This document shows, piece by piece, positions 32,972 to 42,414 of a stretch of DNA of 64,000 nucleotides (the stretch's first letter is position 1; every line of letters begins with the position of its first letter). Location of the stretch: the NCBI GenBank assembly GCA_000283575.1, contig AP012044.1, positions 2,480,001 to 2,544,000 of the forward strand, read 5' to 3'. The stretch comes from Oscillibacter valericigenes Sjm18-20. Lineage in GTDB: Bacteria; Bacillota; Clostridia; Oscillospirales; Oscillospiraceae. A model generated the notes under the pieces. It was not told where the DNA came from. It worked only from the letters and a program-made list of their open reading frames with translations, and did no database searches. Both the position numbers and the translations under genes were made by a program.

Positions 32972-34847
32972 ACACGAAAATAATGTCCCCGCGCCACGGC
33001 ACGGTCCCAACCGCGGCGGATACCAAAAACCCAAGGATCTACGCGGCACGGTGGGTAAGCTGATGAACTATCTGGGCCGCTATAAGCTTCAGCTGATTCT
33101 GGTGGCGATCTGTATTCTCGCCAGCGCGGCGTGCAATGTGGGCGGGGCGTATCTTCTGCGCCCTCTCATCAACGATTATATCCTTCCCGGAGACTTTTCC
33201 GGCCTAGCCAAAATGCTGGCGGTCATGGCGGGGATCTTTATTATGGGTGCCCTCATGAGCTTCGCCTATGCCCGGATCATGGTTCATATCTCCCAGAACA
33301 CCGTGGCCGCCCTGCGCCGGGACCTGTTTGCAAAACTGCAGGGTCTGCCCCTGAAGTATTTTGACGCCCACACCCACGGCGAGCTGATGAGCCGCTTTAC
33401 CAACGATATCGATACCGTCAGCGAGGCCATCAACAACTCCTTCGCCTCCCTGATCTCCTGCGTTGCCACATTTGTGGGTACCATCGCCATGATGCTCTAT
33501 ATCAGTCCCCCGCTAACCCTCGTCACCTTCGCGGCGCTGGCGGTCATGCTGGCGGCGGTGAGCGGCATCGGCAGCCGCAGCCGAAGGAGTTTTACCGCTC
33601 AGCAAAAGGCCATCGGCACGGTGAACGGCTATATCGAGGAAATGACCGAGGGGCAAAAGGTCATCAAGGTCTTTAACCACGAGTCCGCCGCCATTGACGG
33701 CTTTCGGGAACGAAACGAGGCCTATCGTCAGGCGTCCACCAGCGCCCAGACCTTTGCAGGGGCCATGATGCCTGTCATGGGCAACCTCAGCTATATCAAC
33801 TATGCCTTCACATGCATGATTGGAGCCATCCTCACCATCCGCAGCGGCGATCTGGGCGGCCTTGCCATCTTTTTGCAGTACACCCGGCAGGTATCCCAGC
33901 CCGTGAACCAGATCGCCCAGCAGGTAAATACCATTCTGGCCGCCGTGGCCGGTGCGGAACGTATCTTTGAGGTCATGGAAGCTGAACCGGAGGTGGATCT
34001 GGGCAAGGTCACTCTGGTCCGCGTGAAGTATCTCCCCGGCGGCGTGCAGGAGGAAACCGCCATAGATACCGGCGCGTGGGCATGGAAGCAGCCCGACGGC
34101 GCGCTGATCCCCGTGAAAGGAGATGTGCGGTTTGATCACGTGGTCTTCAGCTATGATGGAAAAAAGACCGTTCTGAACGGCATCTCCCTCTTCGCCAAGC
34201 CCGGTCAAAAAATTGCCCTCGTAGGCTCCACCGGCGCGGGCAAAACCACGATCACCAACCTCATCAACCGGTTCTATGAGATTGAAAGCGGTGTCATCAC
34301 CTACGACGGCATCAACATCCGGGACATTGAAAAGGACTCCCTCCGCCGGTCTCTCGGCGTTGTTTTGCAGGACACCCACCTGTTCAGCGGAACCGTGGCG
34401 GACAACATCCGATACGGCAGGCTGGACGCAACGGACGAGGATGTGGAGGCTGCGGCACAGCTGGCCAACGCGGACCATTTCATCCGTCACCTGCCCCAGG
34501 GGTATCAAACCGTTCTCTCCAGCGACGGCGGCAGTCTCAGTCAGGGAGAGCGGCAGCTTTTGAACATCGCCCGGGCCGCTCTCTCCAATCCCCCGGTGCT
34601 GATTCTGGACGAAGCAACCAGTTCCATTGATACTCGGACGGAAAAGCTCATCGAGCAGGGGATGGACCAGCTGATGGCGGGCCGCACGGTCTTTGTTATC
34701 GCCCACCGGCTCTCCACCGTCCGCAACTCCCGTGCAATCCTCGTTCTGGAGCAGGGCGAAATCATCGAACGGGGCGATCATGAGGAGCTGCTGGACCAGA
34801 AGGGGCGCTATTACCAGCTCTACACCGGACAGGCGGAATTGGCCTGA
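32964..34847 (+). CDS. ABC exporter half-transporter B (catalytic Walker B)
   Basis: 627 residues from a GTG with AAGGAG upstream. A ~40-residue basic N-terminal extension precedes six membrane helices. The NBD has Walker A VGSTGAGKTT, Walker B VLILDEATSSID with the catalytic Glu, and H-loop VIAHRLSTV. The signature is degenerate (SLSQGERQLL), the reverse of its partner. Together they make one active and one inactive ATP site, the standard heterodimeric exporter plan. Confidence 0.93.
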   Translation: MAEHENNVPAPRHGPNRGGYQKPKDLRGTVGKLMNYLGRYKLQLILVAICILASAACNVGGAYLLRPLINDYILPGDFSGLAKMLAVMAGIFIMGALMSFAYARIMVHISQNTVAALRRDLFAKLQGLPLKYFDAHTHGELMSRFTNDIDTVSEAINNSFASLISCVATFVGTIAMMLYISPPLTLVTFAALAVMLAAVSGIGSRSRRSFTAQQKAIGTVNGYIEEMTEGQKVIKVFNHESAAIDGFRERNEAYRQASTSAQTFAGAMMPVMGNLSYINYAFTCMIGAILTIRSGDLGGLAIFLQYTRQVSQPVNQIAQQVNTILAAVAGAERIFEVMEAEPEVDLGKVTLVRVKYLPGGVQEETAIDTGAWAWKQPDGALIPVKGDVRFDHVVFSYDGKKTVLNGISLFAKPGQKIALVGSTGAGKTTITNLINRFYEIESGVITYDGINIRDIEKDSLRRSLGVVLQDTHLFSGTVADNIRYGRLDATDEDVEAAAQLANADHFIRHLPQGYQTVLSSDGGSLSQGERQLLNIARAALSNPPVLILDEATSSIDTRTEKLIEQGMDQLMAGRTVFVIAHRLSTVRNSRAILVLEQGEIIERGDHEELLDQKGRYYQLYTGQAELA

Positions 34848-34910
34848 TAAATGTATGCCACGCGGAAAGCCGAATCTTTTCGGCGCGGCAAGTGGCGTAA
34901 CGCTCGAAAA

Positions 34911-34954
34911 AACAGGAGCGGCCCTTCCCAAAGGGAAGGGCCGCTCCTGTTTTT
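34911..34954. terminator. Bidirectional terminator between the exporter and nudC
   Basis: aacaggagcggccctt / aagggccgctcctgtt form a stem of about 18 bp with an A-run on the left and TTTTT on the right, so it can stop both convergent transcripts. Confidence 0.92.
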
Positions 34955-34968
34955 ATTGAAAAGCCACA

Positions 34969-35802
34969 TCAGCGGGGGTCTTTACCCAGCCGGAATAGCT
35001 CCGTCATGGTGTGCGTCAAATCCGCGGGGTCATGGACCTCCGGTATCTCCTCCCGGCGCAGCCAGACCGCCTCCTTCAATTCGCTGGTATCCAGAGTGAC
35101 GGTCCCGTCTCCGTCCAAATCCGCCCAGAAACCCACCATCTGGTTTCCCACAAAGCCCCAGGGCTGATCCGCGTAATACCGAACGTTTTTTACATGGAGG
35201 CCCACCTCCTCCATGACCTCCCGGCGAACGGTCTGCTCCATGGTCTCTCCGATCTCCGTAAACCCGGCGATCAGTGCGTATTGCGCCGCCATGGGCCGAT
35301 TGGAATAACGGATCAGCAACAGCCGGTTCCCGTTCCGCAGCGCCACCACGACGGCGGGATTGATCCGGGGATAGACCAGCGCGCCACAGGCAGTGCAGCG
35401 CATGGCCCGCTCCTTGCCGTCCCGAACGGTGGGCGCCCCGCAGCAGCCACAGAAACGATTGGCCCGATACCAGTTCGCCAGATGCAGCGCCGTCGGCCCC
35501 GCCAGACGCATAAAACGTGGCTCCATGATGCGAAACGCCGCCGTCGGGATGGGCCGTAACGCGGCCTTCACGGTTTCCGACGGCCGCTCCAGCAGAAAAA
35601 CGCAAATCTCATCCACGGCAAAGAGATAGATCAGCTCCTCCTCCGCCGCACCCAGCGTCAGAATCTCCGCCACCGGGGGAAATCCCCCCTCCGGCACCAG
35701 CAGTACGGAGCTACCGTCAAACGCGGCCACCAGGTCGGTGTCCCGCGGGGACGGATTTTTAAATTCATTGTGGAAGATATGCGGCGCGATTTCCTGGAGC
35801 AT
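34969..35802 (-). CDS. nudC: NAD(H) pyrophosphatase, NudC-type Nudix hydrolase
   Basis: 277 residues. Zinc ribbon FCGCCGAPT ... RCTACGALVYPR, then a Nudix box GFTEIGETMEQTVRREVMEE with VGL, then QPWGFVGNQMVGFWAD, the NudC variant of the SQPWPFPxS motif (here changed). The N-terminal domain (1-~95) is the usual NudC-N fold. It cleaves NADH to NMNH and AMP and may remove NAD caps from RNA. Confidence 0.9.
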   Translation of the reverse strand: MLQEIAPHIFHNEFKNPSPRDTDLVAAFDGSSVLLVPEGGFPPVAEILTLGAAEEELIYLFAVDEICVFLLERPSETVKAALRPIPTAAFRIMEPRFMRLAGPTALHLANWYRANRFCGCCGAPTVRDGKERAMRCTACGALVYPRINPAVVVALRNGNRLLLIRYSNRPMAAQYALIAGFTEIGETMEQTVRREVMEEVGLHVKNVRYYADQPWGFVGNQMVGFWADLDGDGTVTLDTSELKEAVWLRREEIPEVHDPADLTHTMTELFRLGKDPR

Positions 35803-35989
35803 GGAAACGCCCTCCTGTCATGTGGCTTTTACTCAATTTCGGCGAGCGGTCCGGTCCTCGGTACACAACCGTACCGCTCCGCAGGTATAATACCACTCCC
35901 ACAGGAAAAAAGCTACGTCAAAGCGTGAAATTTCTCTCCCTGACGGCGGGTGGGCCACCTGATTTCTTAATTTTCCAGCCGTGAAAGGT

Positions 35990-37507
35990 TCACAGCAGCT
36001 CCAGGCTCTGCAAAAATTCCCGTGCCACATCGTCCGCGCTGCGTCCAAGTACATCCACCTGATAGGTCATTTCCGTCATGTCCTCATTGGATATCTTCCC
36101 CGTCAGCAGATTCAGGACGTCCTCCAGATCGGGCGCCACGCCCGCAAATTTTTCAAACGTATCCTCTCGGACCAAAAACGCTCCATTGTACTCCGGGAAA
36201 AAGTTCAGATCATCTTTCAGAATTTTCAGTTCCGCCTTGCGGTTCAGGCCGTCGGTCGCATAGACTTCGGTGACGTCGAAGCTCCGGTTTTCAATCGCGG
36301 TGTATTTAAGCCCCGCGTCCACTGGAACAGCCCCCTTGAACTTCAGGCCGTAGAAATCCGTAAAGGGGCCGTATTTCATGCTGCCCTCCAGAGTGAAGAA
36401 CTCCTGCTCCGCGCCGAAGGTCAGCTGGTCTGCCACCGGCACCAGGTCACTGACGGTTTCAAGGTTATATTGGTCCGCGATCTCCTGAGGGACCGCGATG
36501 GCGTAGGTATTGTTAAAGCCCAGCTTATTGAGAAGCCGCATATCATACTGCTCCAGCGACAATGCGTTTGTGAAGTCGTACAGCGACTCCCCCTCCGGCA
36601 CGTCGGAGGGGTCCTTTTTCAGGAAGGTGGTCAACAGCGTTCCGTCATAGGAGATCATCATGTCGCAGCTGTGGCTGTCGCCCTTCAGCGCGTTAAAATT
36701 GTTCACCTGGGACATCTGGTCCCGGATGGTGACTGTCAGATCCGTTTTGCTCTCAAGCAGCTGCTGAATCATGCGGTCCATAATCTGAGTCTCAGAGTAA
36801 TCCCCATCATAGAGGATCATCTCGGTTTCACCGGCGGTATCCCGCAGGCCGAAGGGAATCGAGATGGCAACGGCCGCCATGAGGCAGGCCAAGATAATCC
36901 CGGACCGGCGGCTGACACCGTGCGTCTTTTTCAAACGCCCCTCAAACCAGCCCATGGCAAGGTCCAGCAAGACGGCAATGACCATCAGCGCCCCTGTGGC
37001 GGAGAGGATCATGCCCATATCCGAAATGCGGATGCCCCGGTTAATGACGCTTCCCAGGCCTCCACCGCCCACAAACGCCGCGAACACGGCGGAGCCGATG
37101 GCGTTCACCACCGCGATGCGTATGCCGGTGAACACCATAGGAAATGCCAGTGGGAACTCCACGTGGAGCAGCCGGTAGAGCCGCCCCATGCCCATCCCCC
37201 GGGCCGCTTCCTTGACGCCTGGGTCCACTTCTTGGAGTCCCAAACAGGTGTTGCGGACAATGGGAAGCAACGAGTACAGCGTGATACCGATGATGACGGT
37301 CAGCTTGCCCGGCCCCGCCACCACCATAATGATGCCCAGCAGCGCCAGGGACGGGATGGTCTGAAGCAGGTCCGCCACCCACAAAATTGCCGCCCGGGCC
37401 CTGGGGTACAGATAGGCCAGCACGCCCAGCGGCAGGCCCGCCAAAATGGAGAGCAGCGCGGAGGCCAACACGATGAACAAATGCTGAAGAATCAGGTCCC
37501 AGGTCAT
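35990..37507 (-). CDS. Permease-substrate-binding fusion of a glycine betaine/choline-type ABC transporter
   Basis: 505 residues. Residues 1-~215 are a BPD_transp_1 permease with the EAA loop KEAARGMGMGRLYRLLHVEF. From ~235 an OpuAC-like binding domain follows (MILYDGDYSETQIMDRMIQQ ... VSDLVPVADQLTFGAEQEFF). Such fusions occur in OpuB/OpuC and BilE systems. It should import quaternary amines (betaine, carnitine, choline) for osmoprotection. The start overlaps the second permease's stop by 4 bp (ATGA). Confidence 0.92.
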   Translation of the reverse strand: MTWDLILQHLFIVLASALLSILAGLPLGVLAYLYPRARAAILWVADLLQTIPSLALLGIIMVVAGPGKLTVIIGITLYSLLPIVRNTCLGLQEVDPGVKEAARGMGMGRLYRLLHVEFPLAFPMVFTGIRIAVVNAIGSAVFAAFVGGGGLGSVINRGIRISDMGMILSATGALMVIAVLLDLAMGWFEGRLKKTHGVSRRSGIILACLMAAVAISIPFGLRDTAGETEMILYDGDYSETQIMDRMIQQLLESKTDLTVTIRDQMSQVNNFNALKGDSHSCDMMISYDGTLLTTFLKKDPSDVPEGESLYDFTNALSLEQYDMRLLNKLGFNNTYAIAVPQEIADQYNLETVSDLVPVADQLTFGAEQEFFTLEGSMKYGPFTDFYGLKFKGAVPVDAGLKYTAIENRSFDVTEVYATDGLNRKAELKILKDDLNFFPEYNGAFLVREDTFEKFAGVAPDLEDVLNLLTGKISNEDMTEMTYQVDVLGRSADDVAREFLQSLELL

Positions 37508-38145
37508 TTGCCCACCTCCTTTTTAAGCCCCCGGGGCGTGACTTTCCTCTGAAGCAGATCAATCAGCGCCCCGATGACAATGGCAAGGATCGCCGCCGGA
37601 ATGGCCCCGGCGATGATAAGCGTGTTATTGTTGGAACTGACACCCTGATACACAAAGTTTCCAAGGCCTCCCAACCCGATCATGGCCGCCAGCACCGCCC
37701 AGCTGACGGTATAAATGGCCGCCATCCGCAGTCCCGCGATAATGGTGGGCATGGCCAGAGGCAGCTCCACCCGCCACAGCGTTTGAATGGAGGACATGCC
37801 ACAGCCCTTTGCCGCCTCCACATATTTCGGCTGCACACCCAGAATGCCGGTGTAGGTATTTTTCAGTACCGGGAACATGGCATAAATGGACAGGGCGATG
37901 ATGACTGTGGCCGGCTGCATCCCGATCCAGATAAACAGCACGCCGATGAACACCAGACCGGGGATAGTCTGGAAAATGGACACAACCGGGATCAATACCG
38001 TGGACCACCGGGGCACCCGGCTCAAAAGAATGCCCAGCGCAAGTCCCAGAATAAATCCGACAGCCACACTGGCCAGCACGTAGAGCACATGGACAATGAT
38101 GGCCTCCGCCAGCATGGACCCGTAAGTAGCAAAGAAAGCACTCAT
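37504..38145 (-). CDS. Glycine betaine/choline-type ABC permease
   Basis: 213 residues, about five to six membrane helices, with the EAA loop KYVEAAKGCGMSSIQTLWRV coupling to the ATPase. Partner of the fused permease. Overlaps both neighbours by 4 bp, so the three transporter genes are tightly coupled. Confidence 0.93.
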   Translation of the reverse strand: MSAFFATYGSMLAEAIIVHVLYVLASVAVGFILGLALGILLSRVPRWSTVLIPVVSIFQTIPGLVFIGVLFIWIGMQPATVIIALSIYAMFPVLKNTYTGILGVQPKYVEAAKGCGMSSIQTLWRVELPLAMPTIIAGLRMAAIYTVSWAVLAAMIGLGGLGNFVYQGVSSNNNTLIIAGAIPAAILAIVIGALIDLLQRKVTPRGLKKEVGK

Positions 38146-39260
38146 CGCTCATCCCCCCACAACGTCGTGGCCACAGACTTGGCGACGCTGGTTTTGGTGA
38201 CGATTCCGGCAATGGTGTCGTCGGCATTGAGCACCACCACATAGTCGTCCCCGGATTCCAGCAGATAGTCCACGCTCTCTTTGGCCTCATCCCCAATCCG
38301 CGCGGTATGGGGCGTCTGAACGATCAGGGTCTCGATATTGGGCAGGCCCTTGCCCCAGAGCTTGATGCCCCGGATGGTGACCACGCCCAGATAATGCTCT
38401 GCCTCGTCCGTCACCAGAAGGGTATCCACGTTGTTGCGGGCCATCATCTCGGCGCACTCCAGAACGCCCCGATCCTTCCGGACACGGTAGGCATTCGTGC
38501 GCATGAACGTCTCGATCTTGGCGGTGGCGCCGTTGTTGGAGGCGTGCTTTCCAAGGAAACTCCGCACCAGATCGCTGGCGGGGTTCTCCAGCATCTCCTC
38601 CGGGGACGCCATCTGCTCAATGCCGCCGCCGTTCATAAAGAAGATGATGTCCGCCATCTTCAGCGCCTCACCCATATCGTGTGTCACAAAGACGATAGTC
38701 TTGTGGAGCTTTTGCTGGAGCTTTTTCACCTCGTCCTGCAAAACTTCACGGGTCATGGGGTCCAGCGCGCCAAAGGGTTCGTCCATCAGCACCACGGGAG
38801 GCGACCCCGCCAGCGCACGCAGCACGCCGATGCGCTGCTGCTGTCCGCCGGACAGCTCGTTTGGATATTTGCCCGCATACTTGTCATAGGGCATCTCTAC
38901 CATTTCAAGGAGCTCATGGGCAATCCGGTCGCAGCGCTCCTTATCATATTTCAGCAGCCGGGGCACAACACAGATGTTCTGCGCCACCGTCATGTTGGGA
39001 AACAGTCCGATCTGCTGAATGACGTATCCAATATGGCGGCGCAGCTCCACCCGGTCCATGGAGCCGGCGTCCTTTCCGTCAATCAGCACCTTGCCCCCGT
39101 CCGGTTCCAACAGCCGATTGATCATTTTCATGGTGGTGGTCTTGCCGCAGCCGGAAGGACCAATCAGCACCACGAACTGCCCGTCCGGAATTGTAAAGTT
39201 CAAGTCTTTTAGAATTGTGGTTTTTCCATATCGCTTGCAAACATGTTCAAATTGGATCAT
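38142..39260 (-). CDS. Glycine betaine/choline-type ABC ATPase with CBS domains
   Basis: 372 residues. Walker A IGPSGCGKTTTMKM, signature LSGGQQQRIGVLRAL, Walker B VVLMDEPFGALDP. A C-terminal CBS pair (~255-372) as in OpuCA/OpuAA, used to sense ionic strength or nucleotides. Energises the two permeases downstream. The gene starts 3 bp after the regulator's stop. Confidence 0.95.
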   Translation of the reverse strand: MIQFEHVCKRYGKTTILKDLNFTIPDGQFVVLIGPSGCGKTTTMKMINRLLEPDGGKVLIDGKDAGSMDRVELRRHIGYVIQQIGLFPNMTVAQNICVVPRLLKYDKERCDRIAHELLEMVEMPYDKYAGKYPNELSGGQQQRIGVLRALAGSPPVVLMDEPFGALDPMTREVLQDEVKKLQQKLHKTIVFVTHDMGEALKMADIIFFMNGGGIEQMASPEEMLENPASDLVRSFLGKHASNNGATAKIETFMRTNAYRVRKDRGVLECAEMMARNNVDTLLVTDEAEHYLGVVTIRGIKLWGKGLPNIETLIVQTPHTARIGDEAKESVDYLLESGDDYVVVLNADDTIAGIVTKTSVAKSVATTLWGDER

Positions 39261-39263
39261 CCG

Positions 39264-39944
39264 TCAGCCTGCTCCTTTCACCGCGGCGGGCGGGTGCCCG
39301 CCTGTTTCCTTCGCCTCCATGGGACCCGCCGCCAGCTTTCGCGCCGCCTCCGCGGCGGCGGGCGGGCCCACCAGAATCATCACGTCCCCGTCATACAGCT
39401 CCGCGTACGGCCCGGGGGACAAAATTACCCTTTGACCCCGGCGGATAGCCACGATGGTGCCGCCGGTGGACTGCCAGAACTTCAGCTCCCCAAGGCTCTT
39501 TCCGATCAGGGAGGAACCGCCTGGCACCGATACCTCATAATTGGGCAGAGGCTCTGCCGCGGTAGAAAATGTCCCCTGGCTCTGGATCAGCGCGGCGGAT
39601 ACTTTCACCAGCCGCCGGTTCAAAGCCTCGTATTCCCCCAGGATCTCCTTCATCTGCTGGTGGAGGGACCGGGTCTCCGCCCCCTCGCTGAATCCCTCGA
39701 CATAGCGCTTTGCGTTGTCCTGAGACAGGACCACCGCGCCGCTCTGGGGCTTCACATCGATGACCTTCATATCCGCCAGCAGCCGCAGCGCCCGACGGAT
39801 GGTCTCCGGCGATACGCCATATTCCGACGCCATCACCGACCGGCCATACAGACGATCGCCCTCCCGCAGGTCTCCGCTGGCCACCCGCGAGGCCACATCC
39901 ACCGCAATTTGTAAATACTGTGCCGGCACAGTCAGTTGCCGCAT
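39264..39944 (-). CDS. GntR-type regulator with RCK_C (TrkA-C) domain
   Basis: 226 residues. GntR winged helix (GRSVMASEYGVSPETIRRAL), a helical linker, then an RCK_C domain (SLIGKSLGELKFWQSTGGTI ... VILSPGPYAELYDGDVMILV). RCK_C domains bind c-di-AMP or ions in K+ transport control, so the regulator may link osmolyte uptake to c-di-AMP; this is inference. It is first in the operon, with an inverted repeat over the promoter. Confidence 0.88.
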   Translation of the reverse strand: MRQLTVPAQYLQIAVDVASRVASGDLREGDRLYGRSVMASEYGVSPETIRRALRLLADMKVIDVKPQSGAVVLSQDNAKRYVEGFSEGAETRSLHQQMKEILGEYEALNRRLVKVSAALIQSQGTFSTAAEPLPNYEVSVPGGSSLIGKSLGELKFWQSTGGTIVAIRRGQRVILSPGPYAELYDGDVMILVGPPAAAEAARKLAAGPMEAKETGGHPPAAVKGAG

Positions 39945-40104
39945 ATCTTTCGCCTCTTTTCGAATAATAACTCCCTATGTCGGCAGTTATGCTTTTATTT
40001 GGTCGGCTGAAACGGTAATACAGACTCGTTTTGCCGTTCAGAAAAGCAGCGTTCTGCTCTTATGACACATGCAATTCACAAATCCCACGTGTTTAACAAA
40101 CTTT

Positions 40105-40146
40105 ATTATACACTGACAACTTCAAAAAGTAAATGAAATTGTCAGT
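40105..40146 (-). promoter_or_regulatory. Promoter and inverted repeat of the osmolyte operon
   Basis: Minus-strand TATAAT (40110-40105) with an inverted repeat actgacaa ... ttgtcagt (40112-40119 and 40139-40146) just upstream, placed to be bound by the GntR regulator encoded first in the operon. Confidence 0.6.
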
Positions 40147-40270
40147 TTGAAAATATGAATTTTTTTCCAACTCAACAAAAGCGCATCTGAATCTTAGGCG
40201 GGTATCCGTAAGAGGTAATCCAAGAAAAATGACTTGCGGTATCTGTACAGGCGGGACTGGGAAGCAAACA

Positions 40271-40316
40271 AACTACGCTGTACCCGATGCAAAAAACCGG
40301 GTACAGCGTAGTTTTT
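40271..40316 (+). terminator. 16-bp hairpin with T-run
   Basis: aactacgctgtacccg / cgggtacagcgtagtt is a perfect 16-bp stem followed by TTTTT. No complete plus-strand gene lies before it, so it is probably carried with the mobile remnants. Confidence 0.7.
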
Positions 40317-40355
40317 GATGCGGATTTACCTTACCACACCGGTTTTAGGGGCTTT

Positions 40356-40472
40356 TCATTGTTCGGACTTTTTGAGTATCCCAACCAGCACCTCAAATTC
40401 TTCTTTTGTCAGCGTGTCATAGGGCATTTTAAGCCGTGCAAGGAATTTCCGCTGCCGGAGCAGCGCTTCCAT
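40356..40472 (-). CDS. Short frame, possible mobile-element protein
   Basis: 38 residues if begun at the ATG at 40472 (MEALLRQRKFLARLKMPYDT then LTKEEFEVLVGILKKSEQ). The frame is open further upstream to about 40550 without a start, so it could be a truncated gene. Helical and charged. It lies inside a stretch of mobile-element fragments. No family recognised. Confidence 0.35.
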   Translation of the reverse strand: MEALLRQRKFLARLKMPYDTLTKEEFEVLVGILKKSEQ

Positions 40473-40570
40473 CTGCCGTTGTTCTGTCCTCTTTGTGTTG
40501 CGGAACAAGGTTACAACAGCAAAGTGTTCTGTGGATGCAGCATCACAATTTTACCGTTGGAGGTTTTACT

Positions 40571-40748
40571 ATGGTTTCTGTTGGAATCGACGTCGCCAAG
40601 GGCACGCATGACTGCTGCATTATCAGATCGGAAAGAGAGGTTCTCGCCAATGTGTTTTACCATTTTCAACAGCCTGGAGGGTTTCAACTGTCTGCTGCAA
40701 ACGATCGCTTCACTCTACAATCCGGCTTTTTTGCGTCGCGTTGCCTAG
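40571..40748 (+). pseudogene. IS110-family transposase remnant (N-terminus, frameshifted)
   Basis: Starts MVSVGIDVAKGTHDCCIIRS, the N-terminal DEDD strand of IS110 transposases with the first catalytic Asp. After ~28 codons the frame shifts by one base near 40650 and continues as FTIFNSLEGFNCLLQTIASL until a stop at 40748. The remaining ~350 residues are missing. Confidence 0.8.
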
Positions 40749-40845
40749 TGCAAGGGGCTGTACTCCTTGCGCCGCTAAAGCGGCTATTCCACATCGCACC
40801 ATGGGGCGCAAACGGTTTATCAATCCATTCGCCCCTCCGGAGAAT

Positions 40846-41016
40846 ATGCAAATGCGCGGATTTACAGAAGCTTACGCCCTGCGGGATCTTGTAAAAGCAA
40901 TTTACATTGAAGCTCCGGACAAAAGCAGCGGCAAACGGCGGCAGGGCATCCATATCCGCTATGACCTTATGGAATTTATCCAGCTGGATCAGCTGACGAA
41001 ACAGGAAACGGCATGA
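40846..41016 (+). pseudogene. Serine recombinase C-terminal (DUF4368) remnant
   Basis: 57 codons ending in ... YIEAPDKSSGKRRQGIHIRY, then DLMEFIQLDQL. This matches the DUF4368 tail of large TndX/Tn4451-type recombinases (xxHAPDKSSGxRxQxIxIxY). The catalytic and zinc-ribbon parts are absent. It shows that a conjugative or mobilisable element once ended here. Confidence 0.7.
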
Positions 41017-41118
41017 CCGAAGCCATGCCGTCCCTACAAAACAATATTACTTTCTTATGGCCCCTGCCATTCTCCGGTGCGCTTTTTACGGAATATATCG
41101 TTTTCGTGGGATTGGCGC

Positions 41119-41601
41119 TTACTCACCCCACTGCACGTCCACAATGGTGACATTGCTGAATTCGATGTATTCACTTTTCAGAACATAATCCGTCTTCCCC
41201 ACGCGAACCTCCTGATCGCCCACTTTGGTCGTCTGAACGGCGGCGTCCGCCACATCGATGCTGGCGGTAAAATACAGATTCACGTGATCGGGGTCCTCCA
41301 CCCAGTCGCCATTTGCATCCAGCGTATAGTAGGGCTCCTCCCTTACGGACTCAATCTGCCCGTTCAGGAGCTCTCCGGAAGCCATCAGAGTCGAGGGCAG
41401 GTGCTCCGTGCAGTTTTCATAGAGGGACTTGTCCACGCCCTCCGCCTTGGCGACATAAGTGACATGGATCATCTTTGACTCACCGCCGGACACTCTGCCG
41501 CGGTTCATCAGCTTGAACCCCACGAAGACGACCACCGCCAGAATCAGGATCACCGCAATTATATCAATTACGTTAAATTTCTTTTTGGACTGCTGTTCCA
41601 T
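41119..41601 (-). CDS. DUF4330 family membrane-anchored protein
   Basis: 160 residues from MEQQSKKKFNVIDIIAVILI: a basic start, one membrane helix (~14-33), then an extracytoplasmic beta-rich domain (VTYVAKAEGVDKSLYENC ... SNVTIVDVQWGE). The layout is that of DUF4330. TTGGAGG lies before the ATG at 41601. Function unknown; relatives sit near cell-surface polysaccharide genes, and the CsaB fusion lies nearby. Confidence 0.82.
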   Translation of the reverse strand: MEQQSKKKFNVIDIIAVILILAVVVFVGFKLMNRGRVSGGESKMIHVTYVAKAEGVDKSLYENCTEHLPSTLMASGELLNGQIESVREEPYYTLDANGDWVEDPDHVNLYFTASIDVADAAVQTTKVGDQEVRVGKTDYVLKSEYIEFSNVTIVDVQWGE

Positions 41602-41705
41602 CTTACGACCTCCAAAGTAATAGGGTTGTTTAACTCCGCGGGGATTCAGGACCAATTCACGCCCGCAGACTCTCGGCGGGACTTTTTATGCGGGGCATCT
41701 GCCGG

Positions 41706-42293
41706 TCAGCAAAAGGAAAGTTCCCCCGCAACCGCGCCAAACGGCTTCACCGCCGGTTGATGCGCGGTGTGCCTGCCGATCTGCTTTTCCATCCACACCA
41801 TGTCGTACCAGTGGTCAAACTTATAGCCGCACTGGAAAAATTTTCCTACCATCCGATACCCGAGGCGCCGGTGGAAATTTACGCTGTCCTTTGTCAGATA
41901 CGGGTCCTCCTCCGCCGGATAGGCAATGCAGGCATTGAGATTCAGGATATTCTGCGCCTTCAGAATTTTTTCCATCGCTCCATAGAGTTTTCTTCCTATG
42001 CCCCGCCGCTTCATGTCGCCGTCCACATAGACCGTCGTCTCCACCGCCCAGTCATAGGCCGCCCGCTCGTTAAAAGGACCCGCGTAGGCGTAGCCCGCGG
42101 GTACGCCGTCGGCCTCGGCAACCAGATAGGGATACCGTTCCAGAGTCCGTCCAATCCGTTCGGCAAATTCCTGTACAGACGGAACCTCATATTCAAAGGT
42201 AATCGCCGTTCTCTCCACATAAGGCGCATAAACGCGCAGCAGCGCTTCCGCGTCCCGCGGCGACGCAACCCTGATCGCACAGTCTTTTTCCAT
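41706..42293 (-). CDS. GNAT N-acetyltransferase (phosphinothricin acetyltransferase-like)
   Basis: 195 residues from MEKDCAIRVASPRDAEALLR. The motif A region VYVDGDMKRRGIGRKLYGAM carries the acetyl-CoA loop RxxGxG. NLNACIAYPAEEDPYLT and SVNFHRRLGYRMVGKFFQCG match the PAT/Bar subgroup. It acetylates an amine, possibly methionine sulfoximine-type compounds; the substrate is not known. GGAGG precedes the ATG; the longer upstream frame is not coding. Confidence 0.88.
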   Translation of the reverse strand: MEKDCAIRVASPRDAEALLRVYAPYVERTAITFEYEVPSVQEFAERIGRTLERYPYLVAEADGVPAGYAYAGPFNERAAYDWAVETTVYVDGDMKRRGIGRKLYGAMEKILKAQNILNLNACIAYPAEEDPYLTKDSVNFHRRLGYRMVGKFFQCGYKFDHWYDMVWMEKQIGRHTAHQPAVKPFGAVAGELSFC

Positions 42294-42414
42294 CAAAGCG
42301 CCTCCGGTCCGATCCTTGGTCCTTGCTTTCAGACTTTTGCTATTGTATAATACTTTTTGAGTTTGTACAAGAGGGATTTCGCGCAAAATCGCGTTTTTCA
42401 AAAGAGGGAACACT

